Positions 31,472 through 39,891 of a DNA stretch of 64,000 bases are shown here, in pieces. Made by a program: the position numbers and the translations under genes. The notes under the pieces are model-generated. The model saw only the letters and a list, made by a program, of their open reading frames with translations, made no database searches and was not told the origin of the DNA. Location of the stretch: assembly GCF_008704555.1 (NCBI RefSeq), contig NZ_CP023702.1, positions 4,681,001 through 4,745,000 on the forward strand, given 5' to 3'. Source of the DNA: Streptomyces nitrosporeus. Its GTDB lineage: Bacteria > Actinomycetota > Actinomycetes > Streptomycetales > Streptomycetaceae. Numbering within the stretch: position 1 is the stretch's first letter; every line of letters begins with the position of its first letter.

Positions 31472-32988
31472 ACCTGGTCCCCGGTGACGGTCTCGAACTC
31501 ACCCTTCCCGGGGTTCTCCGACTTCACCCGCCGCACCTCGGTGAAGTCCGAGCCCGCCGTGACCTTCATCATCGCGCCCTGTCCCTTCACCGCCACCAGC
31601 TCGCTCCCGGGCAGCGCGGCGGCCAGTGACTTCGCCGAACGGTCCCACCGGGGGTCGTAACTGATCCGCGTCCGCCCGAGGTCACCCGCCCCGCCGTTCA
31701 GCGGGGCGCGGGTGGTGTCGAAGCCGGTGCCGCGCAACGCCTTGTCCACCTCCTGGCCGAGCCCGTCCTTCGACGTGCCGTTGTAGACCTGGACCTTGAT
31801 CTGCTCCGGCGCCACCGCGACGGGCTTCGCCTCCGGCTGCTCCGGCAGCGCCGGGGCGAGCGGCTTGTCCTCCCGCAGGGCGGCGAACAGCGCGGTGGAC
31901 CTGTCGGGGTCCCACTTCACGGTCGAACCGATGCCCTTCACCTCGTGGCTCTCCTCCTCCAAGGGGACCGAGGTGAACTCCGACGAGGCGGGTGTGAAGC
32001 CGCGCATCGCCTTTCCGAGCTCCAGCATCTCTTCCGTACCGAACCCCCTGTCGGCGCGGACCGCGTCGAGCATCGTGGAGGCCACCTCGCGGAACTTCAC
32101 CGGGTTCATCAGGACGCCGCTGCCGGTCACCCGGCCGACCAGGGCCGCCATGAACCTCTGCTGCCGCTGCATCCGGCTGAGGTCGGCGGCCCCGTCGACG
32201 TGCCGCGAGCGGACGTACTGCAGGGCCTGCCCGCCGTTCAGCTCATGGGTGCCCGCCGGCAGATCCAGCCCGGTGTAGGAGTCCTTGAGCGGCTTGGCCG
32301 TGCAGATCTCCACCCCGCCGAGGGCGTCGACCGTCTTCATGAAGCTGGTGAAGTCGGCCTCCAGGTAGTGGTCGATCTTCACCCCGGTCAGCTGTTCCAC
32401 GGTCCGTACCGTCAGCTGCGGCCCGCCCTCCGCGTAGGCGGCGTTCAGTTTGACCGGATGGGCCTCGTGCTTCTCGCCGGTGGTCCGGTCGGTGTGCTCG
32501 GGGATCTCGGCGTAGCTGTCGCGCGGCAGGCTGACCACACTGGCGCGCTGCCGGTCGGCCGACAGGTGGACCAGCATGAGGGTGTCGGTGCAGTGGCAGG
32601 GAGCACCGCCCAGCCGGTACTCCTTCTTCTCCTGTGCGGTGATCTTGTCGCGGCCGTCGGTGCCGACGAGCAGGAAGTTCATGCCGTGGCCGCCCCGCGG
32701 ACGGTTCTTCATGTCCTTGAACGGGTCGACCCGGTCGATGCCCCCTTCCAGCCCGGACACCACCGCGTGGCCGATGCCGCTCGCGCCCAGCACCAGTACG
32801 GAGAGCCCGGTGGCCACACGCATGCCCCACCGGGGCGGCGTCCTGCGCCCGCCGGGCCGGCCGCCCCGGCCCTTCGCGCCGCCCTTCCCGCCGCGGGCCG
32901 CCGCGGACCCGGGCTGCCGGGCGGATCTGCGCTGCGGGGGCGCGGTGCGGGGGTGCGGTGGACGGGGAGATCGGTGCGGTGTAGGCAC
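31459..32988 (-). CDS. LytR-CpsA-Psr family protein with LytR_C domain (LCP 2)
   Basis: A 509-residue LCP enzyme. The N-terminal 50 residues are Arg/Pro/Gly-rich; the TM helix is about 55-75 (MRVATGLSVLVLGASGIG). LCP motifs: MNFLLVGTDGRDK, CTDTLMLVHLSADR, VSLPRDSYAEIPEH and KLNAAYAEGGPQL. The C-terminus carries LytR_C (KVQVYNGTSKDGLG). GTG 32997 touches its GGAGG, so GTG 32988 with an eight-base gap is preferred. The gene ends inside a tandem repeat array. The role is ligation of a wall polymer to peptidoglycan. Confidence 0.91.
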   Translation of the reverse strand: MPTPHRSPRPPHPRTAPPQRRSARQPGSAAARGGKGGAKGRGGRPGGRRTPPRWGMRVATGLSVLVLGASGIGHAVVSGLEGGIDRVDPFKDMKNRPRGGHGMNFLLVGTDGRDKITAQEKKEYRLGGAPCHCTDTLMLVHLSADRQRASVVSLPRDSYAEIPEHTDRTTGEKHEAHPVKLNAAYAEGGPQLTVRTVEQLTGVKIDHYLEADFTSFMKTVDALGGVEICTAKPLKDSYTGLDLPAGTHELNGGQALQYVRSRHVDGAADLSRMQRQQRFMAALVGRVTGSGVLMNPVKFREVASTMLDAVRADRGFGTEEMLELGKAMRGFTPASSEFTSVPLEEESHEVKGIGSTVKWDPDRSTALFAALREDKPLAPALPEQPEAKPVAVAPEQIKVQVYNGTSKDGLGQEVDKALRGTGFDTTRAPLNGGAGDLGRTRISYDPRWDRSAKSLAAALPGSELVAVKGQGAMMKVTAGSDFTEVRRVKSENPGKGEFETVTGDQVVCP

Positions 32989-33656
32989 GAGGGACACCTC
33001 CGCGGTGCTAGTGGGACCATCGCACGGTAGGCCCGTACGATCTGATGACCGGGAAGAGGCATGGCGGCACGCCCTCGTGTCCCCCGTTCGCGGTAACGCG
33101 GCGGCGGAATCACACCGCCCCCGGGAGACGGCACCCCCTGGGACTCCCGCCCCCTGGGCCCCCGAGGACCACGTGTCCGCCGCGCGTCATCCCGCCGTCT
33201 CTGCGATCATGCCGGTGCGCGGCGGGGAACGTCATCCCGGGAACGCGGTCCGGCACCTCCTGGAACAGGAGTACGCCGACGGGACGGAGGAGGCGACCGC
33301 CCTCGGCCCCGCGACCGGCCGTACCGACGGGACAGCCGCTGAGCTGGTACGGGAGGACTCCAGGGCCCCCACGGTCCCCGATCCCGCCGGCCGCGCCGGC
33401 GCCGCGCCGCACGCCGCGGTCACGGCCTCACACCACCCGATCGTGGTACGCGCCGGACGGCCACGGCACGCTCCCGCCGGACCGCACCGCGGCCGCCGCC
33501 CGGCCGTGCGGGGGCAGACCGTCTTCCGGCCGTGCGGGGGCAGACCGCCTTCGACAGCTCTCCGCACGCGGGGGCGGACGGCCCGCTCCGCCGCATACGG
33601 CGAAAGGGCCCCGGGGACCGCGGTGCGGCGGTCTCCAGGGCCCTTCCCCGCCCGTC
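32989..33656. other. Gene-free stretch between LCP 2 and LCP 3
   Basis: It contains the GT2 remnant above. Between 33499 and 33551 a segment CCGTGCGGGGGCAGACCG occurs twice. The remaining part should carry the LCP 2 promoter, which I could not identify. Confidence 0.5.
33176..33530 (+). pseudogene. Remnant of a GT2 glycosyltransferase (frameshifted 5' part)
   Basis: The 668-bp gap between LCP 2 and LCP 3 holds no intact gene, but the plus strand codes in one frame for VSAIMPVRGGERHPGNAV, HLLEQEYADG, ALGPATGRTDGTAAELV, TVPDPAGRAGAAPHAAV and SHHPIVVR. These follow, in order, the N-terminal third of Streptomyces GT2 glycosyltransferases (MPVLNEERHL, ALGPSTDRTDEIAAEL, TVPNPTGRTPAALNAAI, HPIVVRVDGHG). 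After VVR near 33450 the similarity jumps frame to PDGHGTLPPD, showing a one-base insertion, and is lost by about 33530. The rest of the gene is gone. Confidence 0.72.
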
Positions 33657-35345
33657 TCACCAGGTGTAGTTCGGGTTGACGTGCATGCACGCCTTCTCGT
33701 CCGCGCCGTTGAGCGCCTTCGCCGACTCCGGTGTCTTCTCCTCACCGGCCTTGGCCGGGTAGGACCCGCCCTCGCGCCAGTCGGCGCCCACGGCCAGGAC
33801 GATGCCCGAGACCTCCGTCGACTTCTTCACCTGCGACACCGGGATGCCGAGCGCCTTGGCGACCGCCTGGGCGTCACCCTCCAGCTCCGCGCTGGGGAAG
33901 AGCAGACCGGTGCGGGCCGCCGGTTCGATGTTCCCGGAGTCGACCGACGCCTTGGTGAACCCGGCATCGACGAGCAGGTCCCTGACCGCGCTCGCCCGGC
34001 CCTCCGCCGCGGCGGTCCCGGTCGTGGCGGTCCCGTTGCGCACGGCCACCGCGATCTCGGCGACGGGTGCCGCGAGGTCCTTCGTCACCTGGGTCTTCCG
34101 CTTGGACGCCTTGCCGTCCAGGGGGATGTCCTCGCGGACCATCCGGAACACCTGCTCGGCCTCACCGGGCTTGGGAAGGACCCGGCCGTCGAGAGCGCCG
34201 GTGCCGTAGACGTTCGGCATGGTCGACATGGTGATGCGCTCGGTGGGGACCTTCTTCAGCTCCTCCGCCAGGTCGTACAGCTTCTTGACCGTGCCGAGGC
34301 CGTTGTCCACCGTCAGGGCGTTCGTCGCCGCGTCCGCGAGGTCCATCAGCTTGCCGGGATCGGTCAGCTTGGTGCCCTTGCGCAGCTCCCGCACCATCGA
34401 GTTGAGGTACTGCTGCTGGGCCTTCGCCCGGCCCAGGTCCGTGTTGTCCTCGAAGCCGTAACGGGTGCGCAGCCATGCCAGCGCCTGCTTGCCCTTGACG
34501 GGGTGGGTGCCCTTCTCCAGCTTCAGCCCGGAGCCCTTGCCGTCCCTGCCGCGTGAGTGGATGTTGGCGTCGACGCACACCGGGACCCCGCCGACCGCGT
34601 CGGCCATCGAGACCACACCCGCGAAGTCGATCATCATGAAGTGGTCGATGGTGATGCCGGTCAGCTCGTACCAGGCGGCCACGGTGCAGCCGGGACCGCC
34701 CCGGCCCAGGCTCGCGTTCGTCTGCACCAGCTGCGTACTGGCCGGGAAGACCTTGCCCGACTCCGGATCCGTGCACTTCGGCATCGTCAGCATGGTGTCG
34801 CGGGGCATGCTCACGACCGAGATGTTGCTGCGGTCCGCGGAGAGGTGGAGCAGCATCTGCACATCGGCGAGCGGGGTGGCTCCGAAGGTCTCCTTCGCGC
34901 CGCCCAGCTTCTGGTTCTCCTCGGAGTCCCGGGCGTCCGAGCCGATGATCAGGATGTTCAGCGGTGTCTGTCCCGCGGCGTTGGCCTTGTGCTCGGCCAT
35001 CTTCTTGTCGCCGAGCGTCAGGTCTTCCTTCTTGATGTTGTTGTTGAGGTGCCTGTAGTACAGGTAACCGGCGCCGCCGGTGCCGAGTATCAGCAGCGCC
35101 GTGACGGAGGCGACCCAGCGCAGGACGCGCCGCCTGCCCCCTTTGCCGGCGGCCCGGCGGCCGCGGCGGGAGCCGCCGCGATGCCCGCCCTCCGGCGGTT
35201 CGGACCTCCGTTCGCGCCGGCCGTGCCCGCTCCCCGCGGCTCTGCCGTCCTGCGCGCCGCTGCCGACGCCCGGGACGGCCTCGTCCCGCGCGCCGTGTCT
35301 GACGCGGGACCGCGTCCCCTCCCCGCGCGTACTGCTCCGTCCCAC
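33657..35345 (-). CDS. LytR-CpsA-Psr family protein with LytR_C domain (LCP 3)
   Basis: A 562-residue LCP enzyme: an Arg/Gly-rich cytoplasmic start, a TM helix (WVASVTALLILGTGGAGYLYY), LCP motifs NILIIGSDARDSEE, DVQMLLHLSADR, VSMPRDTMLTMPKC and TNASLGRGGPGCT, and a LytR_C domain near IAVAVRNGTATTG. GTG 35345 has AGGGGGG five bases before it and is chosen; GTG 35405, overlapping the end of LCP 4, is the alternative. It is transcribed behind LCP 4, likely as one unit, suggesting related or redundant wall-polymer ligases. Confidence 0.91.
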   Translation of the reverse strand: MGRSSTRGEGTRSRVRHGARDEAVPGVGSGAQDGRAAGSGHGRRERRSEPPEGGHRGGSRRGRRAAGKGGRRRVLRWVASVTALLILGTGGAGYLYYRHLNNNIKKEDLTLGDKKMAEHKANAAGQTPLNILIIGSDARDSEENQKLGGAKETFGATPLADVQMLLHLSADRSNISVVSMPRDTMLTMPKCTDPESGKVFPASTQLVQTNASLGRGGPGCTVAAWYELTGITIDHFMMIDFAGVVSMADAVGGVPVCVDANIHSRGRDGKGSGLKLEKGTHPVKGKQALAWLRTRYGFEDNTDLGRAKAQQQYLNSMVRELRKGTKLTDPGKLMDLADAATNALTVDNGLGTVKKLYDLAEELKKVPTERITMSTMPNVYGTGALDGRVLPKPGEAEQVFRMVREDIPLDGKASKRKTQVTKDLAAPVAEIAVAVRNGTATTGTAAAEGRASAVRDLLVDAGFTKASVDSGNIEPAARTGLLFPSAELEGDAQAVAKALGIPVSQVKKSTEVSGIVLAVGADWREGGSYPAKAGEEKTPESAKALNGADEKACMHVNPNYTW

Positions 35346-35394
35346 CAGGACCCCCCTGCTGCTCAGAGTTTCGCTGTAGCGCGGTGACCCGTCG

Positions 35395-37110
35395 TCACTG
35401 CGCACACTGCGCCTTGTCGGCGCCGGCCTTCTGGATGTCCTCCGGCGCCTTTGCCGGACCTGTCACCGGGACGCCCGCTCCCCGGAAGTCGGCGCCCAGG
35501 GTCAGCACCATCGCCTGAAGGCCCTCGGCGTCGGTGGTTCCCTGCTTCAGCGCTGTGGCGGGCAGGCCCATCATGTCCGCGAGGGCACGGGCCTGGTCGG
35601 CCTGGTTCGGTGCGTACTCCAGGGTCGTCCTCGCGGCCTTCGCCGGGGCGTTGGCCTTGTTCGAGGACCTGGGCACGCCCTGCTCGTTCTGCAGCCAGGT
35701 CACCGTCGCCTGGGCGGCGCCGGGGAGGTTGCCGCCGTTGTACACATCGACCCGCACGTCGGCGGGTTCGGCCCTGGTCCCCTTCAGGACCGCCGCCTGC
35801 TTGCTCGCGGCGGCCTTCTTCTGCTGCTCCACCTCGGTCAGCGAGGTGTCCGAGCGCATCATCGAGAAGAGCTGCTCGCCCTTGACCGGGTGGACGACCA
35901 CGGTGACGGGCTTCGGCTCGTCGGGGTTGTCGATCACCGGCATCGTGACGAAGGTGATGTTCTTCGTGTCGATCTTCCCGAGTTCCTGGGCGAGCGAGGT
36001 CAGCTTCTTGATCGACCCGATGCCCGAGTCGACCGTGAGCGCCTTGGTCGCCGCGTCCGCGAGGCTGTACAGCTTGCCCGGGTTCGTCAGGGTGTCGTCG
36101 GACTTCATCTGACGGATCATCGAGCCGATGAACTGCTGCTGGGCCTTGATCCGGTCCAGATCGCCGTGGTTGCCGAAGCTGTGCCGGGTACGGACGAAGG
36201 CCAGCGCGTCCTCCCCCTCGACCGTGGACTCGCCCGCCGGCAGCTTCAGATGCGAGTCGGGGTCGTCCACCGGCTTGGCGAGGCAGACCTTGACGCCGCC
36301 GACGGCCGTGGAGAGCGTCTTGACGGCGTTGAAGTCGACCATCATGAAGTGGTCGACGGATATGCCCGTTATCTCCTTCACCGTCCGCATGGTGCAGCCG
36401 GGGTCGCGGCCCTCCTGGCCCAGGCTCTGGTTGAACCGGACCTTCGGGGTGCCGGGTATGACCTTCTCGGAGCCGTCCGGCTGCTTGGTGGTGCAGTCCG
36501 GGATGTCCGTCACCAGGTCCCGGGGGATGCTCATCGCCGTGGCGTTGGTGCGGTCGGCGGAGACGTGGAAGAGGATGTTGGTGTCGGCGTGGCCGAGGCT
36601 GCCCTTGTCGCCGTAGCCCTCGTTGCCGGCGCCGGTGCGCTTGTCGGTGCCGATGACCAGGATGTTCAGCGGCCCGTCGGGGGCGACGTTCTTGCTGCCC
36701 GCGTCACCGACGTCGACGGTCGACAGGTTGCCGTTGAACTTCTCGTACAGCGCGTACGCGCCGGCCGCCCCGGCGAGGACCACGAAGGCCATGGCCCCGC
36801 CGGACCACAGCAGCACCTTCTTCCGCCGTGACGCCTTCGGGCCGGCCTTGCGACGGCCGACCACGGTGGGCCCCGCCTCCGGATCCGTCTCCCGGGCCGG
36901 ACGGCGACGCCGCCCGGCGGGCTCCGGAGAGGCGCCTTCGCCCGTTTCATTCGGTCTGCCGGAATGGGGGGGATGTGCGGAGCCGGAGACCTCGGACGAC
37001 TCTCTTCCGGAGTTGTCCAGTCGCAATTCGTAATCACCGGTCCGTGGGTTGAGCACCCACTGGTCGGCGGGGTCTATTTCCTCATCCCGCCCGCGGTTAT
37101 GCGCATCCAC
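35395..37110 (-). CDS. LytR-CpsA-Psr family protein with LytR_C domain (LCP 4)
   Basis: A 571-residue LCP enzyme. The N-terminus (VDAHNRGRDEEIDPADQWVL) is the usual start of this Streptomyces subgroup, so GTG 37110 is used instead of an ATG 53 codons upstream. A basic linker precedes the TM helix (GGAMAFVVLAGAAGAYALY). LCP motifs: NILVIGTDKRTG, DTNILFHVSADR, MSIPRDLVTDIPDC and RFNQSLGQEGRDPGCT. LytR_C: VRVDVYNGGNLPGAA. It stands between LCP 5 and LCP 3 in the same orientation. Confidence 0.92.
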   Translation of the reverse strand: MDAHNRGRDEEIDPADQWVLNPRTGDYELRLDNSGRESSEVSGSAHPPHSGRPNETGEGASPEPAGRRRRPARETDPEAGPTVVGRRKAGPKASRRKKVLLWSGGAMAFVVLAGAAGAYALYEKFNGNLSTVDVGDAGSKNVAPDGPLNILVIGTDKRTGAGNEGYGDKGSLGHADTNILFHVSADRTNATAMSIPRDLVTDIPDCTTKQPDGSEKVIPGTPKVRFNQSLGQEGRDPGCTMRTVKEITGISVDHFMMVDFNAVKTLSTAVGGVKVCLAKPVDDPDSHLKLPAGESTVEGEDALAFVRTRHSFGNHGDLDRIKAQQQFIGSMIRQMKSDDTLTNPGKLYSLADAATKALTVDSGIGSIKKLTSLAQELGKIDTKNITFVTMPVIDNPDEPKPVTVVVHPVKGEQLFSMMRSDTSLTEVEQQKKAAASKQAAVLKGTRAEPADVRVDVYNGGNLPGAAQATVTWLQNEQGVPRSSNKANAPAKAARTTLEYAPNQADQARALADMMGLPATALKQGTTDAEGLQAMVLTLGADFRGAGVPVTGPAKAPEDIQKAGADKAQCAQ

Positions 37111-37332
37111 GGTTGCCTGGGTCCTCCGTCGGTGCCACGCGAGGTGCCTCCCCCTGCGGGGCGCTCGGACTTTCGTCCCGGCGCCGCACGGCCTGGTCGC
37201 CGTATGCGCCGGATCGCGACACACTATCCGGCGGATTCGGCCGGATGGGGCGCGCGTGAGATATTCCACGCCTTTTACATTCGGGCATTTCGCCTATTCT
37301 GTTCTGTTTGGCGCTCCGGATCGGCCATTGCT

Positions 37333-38823
37333 TTACGGGTCACAGGGGTCGTCGGCGGCGCTCGATCCCGAATAAGTGGGGGCGGGGGTGGGGCTCCCGG
37401 CCGTATCGCCGGGCTTTTCACCGGTCCGGTCGCCGGCGGAGCTGTCGACTTCCTGTGAATCCTCGCCGTTGATTTCGTCGGAGGGGAGCACGGTGACGGA
37501 TTCGTCCTTCCGCAGCTTCTCGAACAGCTGGTCGGCGTCGGGCTGGACGAGTTCGTCGCGGTTCGGGTTCGCCCGGTAGGGCCGGCGGGGCACCGTCAGG
37601 AACTGGACCTGTTCGGTCGGCACGTTCCGCATGCTGCGCACCAGGTCGTACAGATCGCGCAGGGAGTCCAGCCCCGGGTCCGTGGTGAGTGATTTCGTCG
37701 CCGCGTCCAGCACCGGGTACAGCCGGGCCGGATTGAGCAGTACGCCGTTGCTCTGCATCTTGTTGACGAGGGCCCCCAGGAATTTCTGCTGGCGGTCCAT
37801 ACGCTCCGTGTCGCTGCCGTCACCGATCGACTTCCGGGCCCGCACATATCCCAGGGCCTCCTCGCCGTCGAGCTTCTGGCGCCCCGCGGGAAGGGAGAGG
37901 CGCGCGTCCTTGTCGTCCACCGGTTCCTTCAGGCAGACCTCCACGCCGTCCACGGCGTCGACCATGTCCTTGAAACCGTTGAAGTCGATCACCATGTGGT
38001 GGTCGACGCGCACCCCCGTCATCTTCTCGACGGTCCGGACCGTGCACGCGGTCCCACCGACCTCGAAAGCCCAGTTGAACTGGGCGAACCGCTCCTCGGT
38101 GGCCTTGCCGTCGGCGTCGTGGCAACGGGGGATCCCGGACATCAGGTCGCGCGGGAGCGACACCGCGGTGGCGCTCCCGCGGTCGGCCGCGAGGTGCAGC
38201 AGGATCGTGGTGTCCGAACGCTGGCTCCCGCCGTCGTCCCGGCCGTACTCGCTGTTCTCCCCGGACCGTGAGTCGGAACCGATGAGCAGGATGTTCTGCG
38301 CGTCCCCGTGGGCGACCGGGGTCGGCCGCTCCCGCTCGTACGCCCTGAGCTCGGCGGCGGCACTCGTGTCCGTGGTGATGTTGCCGTCCAGCTTCCGGTA
38401 CACCCACCAGCCCGCCCCGGCGGCCACGAGGACCACGAACGAGGCGCCCAGGGCCGTCCGGCGGAGCCAGCGCCGCTTGCGGGGGCCGCCCTCGGGCCGC
38501 GCCTCCCAGGTGGCGAAACCGGCATCGTCCGAGCCGCCGGAAGCGCTGGCCGCGCCGTCGTCCGGGCCGTCGGCCGCACCGCTCTCCACACGGCCGTCCG
38601 GGCCGTCGGGTTCCGGGCCGGCTTCCGTGCCGTCCGGCGCGGGGGGCGCCCCCTCCTGCCCGGTGGCCGCACTCCCGTCCGGCCGTCCGCCCTCCGCGGG
38701 CCCGTCCCGTGTGCTGTCCGCGGACCCGTCCCGCGAGCCGTCCGCGGGCCCGTTCCCGGCTGGTTCTTCCGGCTGGTCCGGGTCGGCCGGGGGGCCCGCG
38801 GTGCTGCTCACGTCTGCGTCCAT
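37333..38823 (-). CDS. LytR-CpsA-Psr family protein (LCP 5)
   Basis: A 496-residue LCP enzyme with a very acidic, low-complexity cytoplasmic N-terminus (residues 1-110, Asp/Gly/Pro/Ser repeats such as DGSRDGSADSTRDG), then a basic patch and a TM helix (LGASFVVLVAAGAGWWVY). LCP motifs: NILLIGSDSRSGE, DTTILLHLAADRG, VSLPRDLMSGIPRC and FNWAFEVGGTACT. It lacks LytR_C and ends in a Ser/Gly-rich tail. ATG 38823 has its AAGG too close; GTG 38811 is an alternative start. It may be the first gene of the LCP 5-4-3 run. Confidence 0.9.
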   Translation of the reverse strand: MDADVSSTAGPPADPDQPEEPAGNGPADGSRDGSADSTRDGPAEGGRPDGSAATGQEGAPPAPDGTEAGPEPDGPDGRVESGAADGPDDGAASASGGSDDAGFATWEARPEGGPRKRRWLRRTALGASFVVLVAAGAGWWVYRKLDGNITTDTSAAAELRAYERERPTPVAHGDAQNILLIGSDSRSGENSEYGRDDGGSQRSDTTILLHLAADRGSATAVSLPRDLMSGIPRCHDADGKATEERFAQFNWAFEVGGTACTVRTVEKMTGVRVDHHMVIDFNGFKDMVDAVDGVEVCLKEPVDDKDARLSLPAGRQKLDGEEALGYVRARKSIGDGSDTERMDRQQKFLGALVNKMQSNGVLLNPARLYPVLDAATKSLTTDPGLDSLRDLYDLVRSMRNVPTEQVQFLTVPRRPYRANPNRDELVQPDADQLFEKLRKDESVTVLPSDEINGEDSQEVDSSAGDRTGEKPGDTAGSPTPAPTYSGSSAADDPCDP

Positions 38824-38999
38824 CCTTCACGTTCGGCGGCGCGATGGGCCGCCGGTCGCAGGAGTAGACGGCTGAACCTCACGCTTGGTTGTGCTCGGGT
38901 ACCGGGTGGTCCGTACCGCCGATCATGTACCGCCGCCGGAGCCCGGCGCCGGGGGCTCGGCCCGTCCTCGTCCGGACGGGTGGTTCCGCCCGGCGTTTG

Positions 39000-39752
39000 T
39001 CATACCGCTCGCCCGGTCACCCGTTCGCTCTCGATCCGCGCGGCCAGGCCGTCCTCGTCCAGTTGTCCCAGGTGGCGGCAGAGCACCACCGACGCGCCGG
39101 CGGCCAGCGGGGCGAACAGCCCGGCCGAGAGTCCGGCCCAGTCGTCGTACGTACGCCCCGTCAGGAGCCGGGAGCCCGGCAGGAGTCCGAGTTCCGCCGC
39201 GTCCTCGCGGGCGCGGGCGACCAGCTGGGAAGCGGTCAGCGTGACCCCGCCCACGGCCAGCGCCGGGCCGTCGGGGTCCACCGGTGCGAAGGGGGCGAAG
39301 CGGTCGCCCTGGCCCGGCACCTCCACCGCGTAGTCGGCGAAACCCTCGGGCGGACGGGGGAAGCGGCCGCCCAGCGGGCGCAGGGCCAGCGCCACCCGTT
39401 CGCCGCGGCAGGACCGGGCGCGGTCCAGTGTGTCCGGTCCGCTGACGACCAGATCGGCCCCCGCCGGGTCGCCCTGCACATCGGCGACGACGCCCACCGA
39501 GGAGCAGGCGAGCAGCCAGACGGCGGACTGCCAGTGGGCGGGGAGCAGCAGGGCGAGCCGGTCACCCGGCTCCGCGGCGAGGTCTCCCTGGAGCAGATTG
39601 GCGGTCTTGGCCACCCAATTGGCGAAGGTGGCCACCGACAGTTCGACGCGTTCTCCGGTTGCGTCGTCGTAGAACGTGACGAGCGGGCGGCCCGGGTCCG
39701 CGGCGAGCGCGGATCGCAGCAGGTCGGCGGGGGTGCGGTCAGTGGCGTTCAT
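39000..39752 (-). CDS. TIGR03089 family protein (AMP-binding-like)
   Basis: A 250-residue protein matching the actinobacterial TIGR03089 family, which resembles the N-terminal part of acyl-CoA synthetases/AMP-binding enzymes but is short. Visible pieces: LVTFYDDATGERVELS, TFANWVAKTANLLQ, PGDRLALLLPAHWQSAVWLL. The ATP P-loop and C-terminal subdomain of full synthetases are missing, so it is probably not a ligase on its own. It lies next to an LCP gene, as in mycobacteria (from memory). The ATG at 39752 is used; a longer reading is antisense to the amidase gene. Confidence 0.85.
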   Translation of the reverse strand: MNATDRTPADLLRSALAADPGRPLVTFYDDATGERVELSVATFANWVAKTANLLQGDLAAEPGDRLALLLPAHWQSAVWLLACSSVGVVADVQGDPAGADLVVSGPDTLDRARSCRGERVALALRPLGGRFPRPPEGFADYAVEVPGQGDRFAPFAPVDPDGPALAVGGVTLTASQLVARAREDAAELGLLPGSRLLTGRTYDDWAGLSAGLFAPLAAGASVVLCRHLGQLDEDGLAARIESERVTGRAV

Positions 39753-39891
39753 CCGCGCAAGCGTACGCGGCCGCCCACGCCGTCCCGGATGCCGACAGGG
39801 GAGCGTCCACCGGTTCGGCAGACGGGGCGTCAAGTCGGGTGGAATGCCCTCCAGTAGCAGGTTTTGAGTGGTTCTGCCAAGGATCTTCTGT

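Noticed and set aside
31213..31660. Plus-strand frames through the 36-bp repeats after the MFS gene
   Set aside because: Their periodic sequence simply follows the repeats, and they overlap the end of a real LCP gene.
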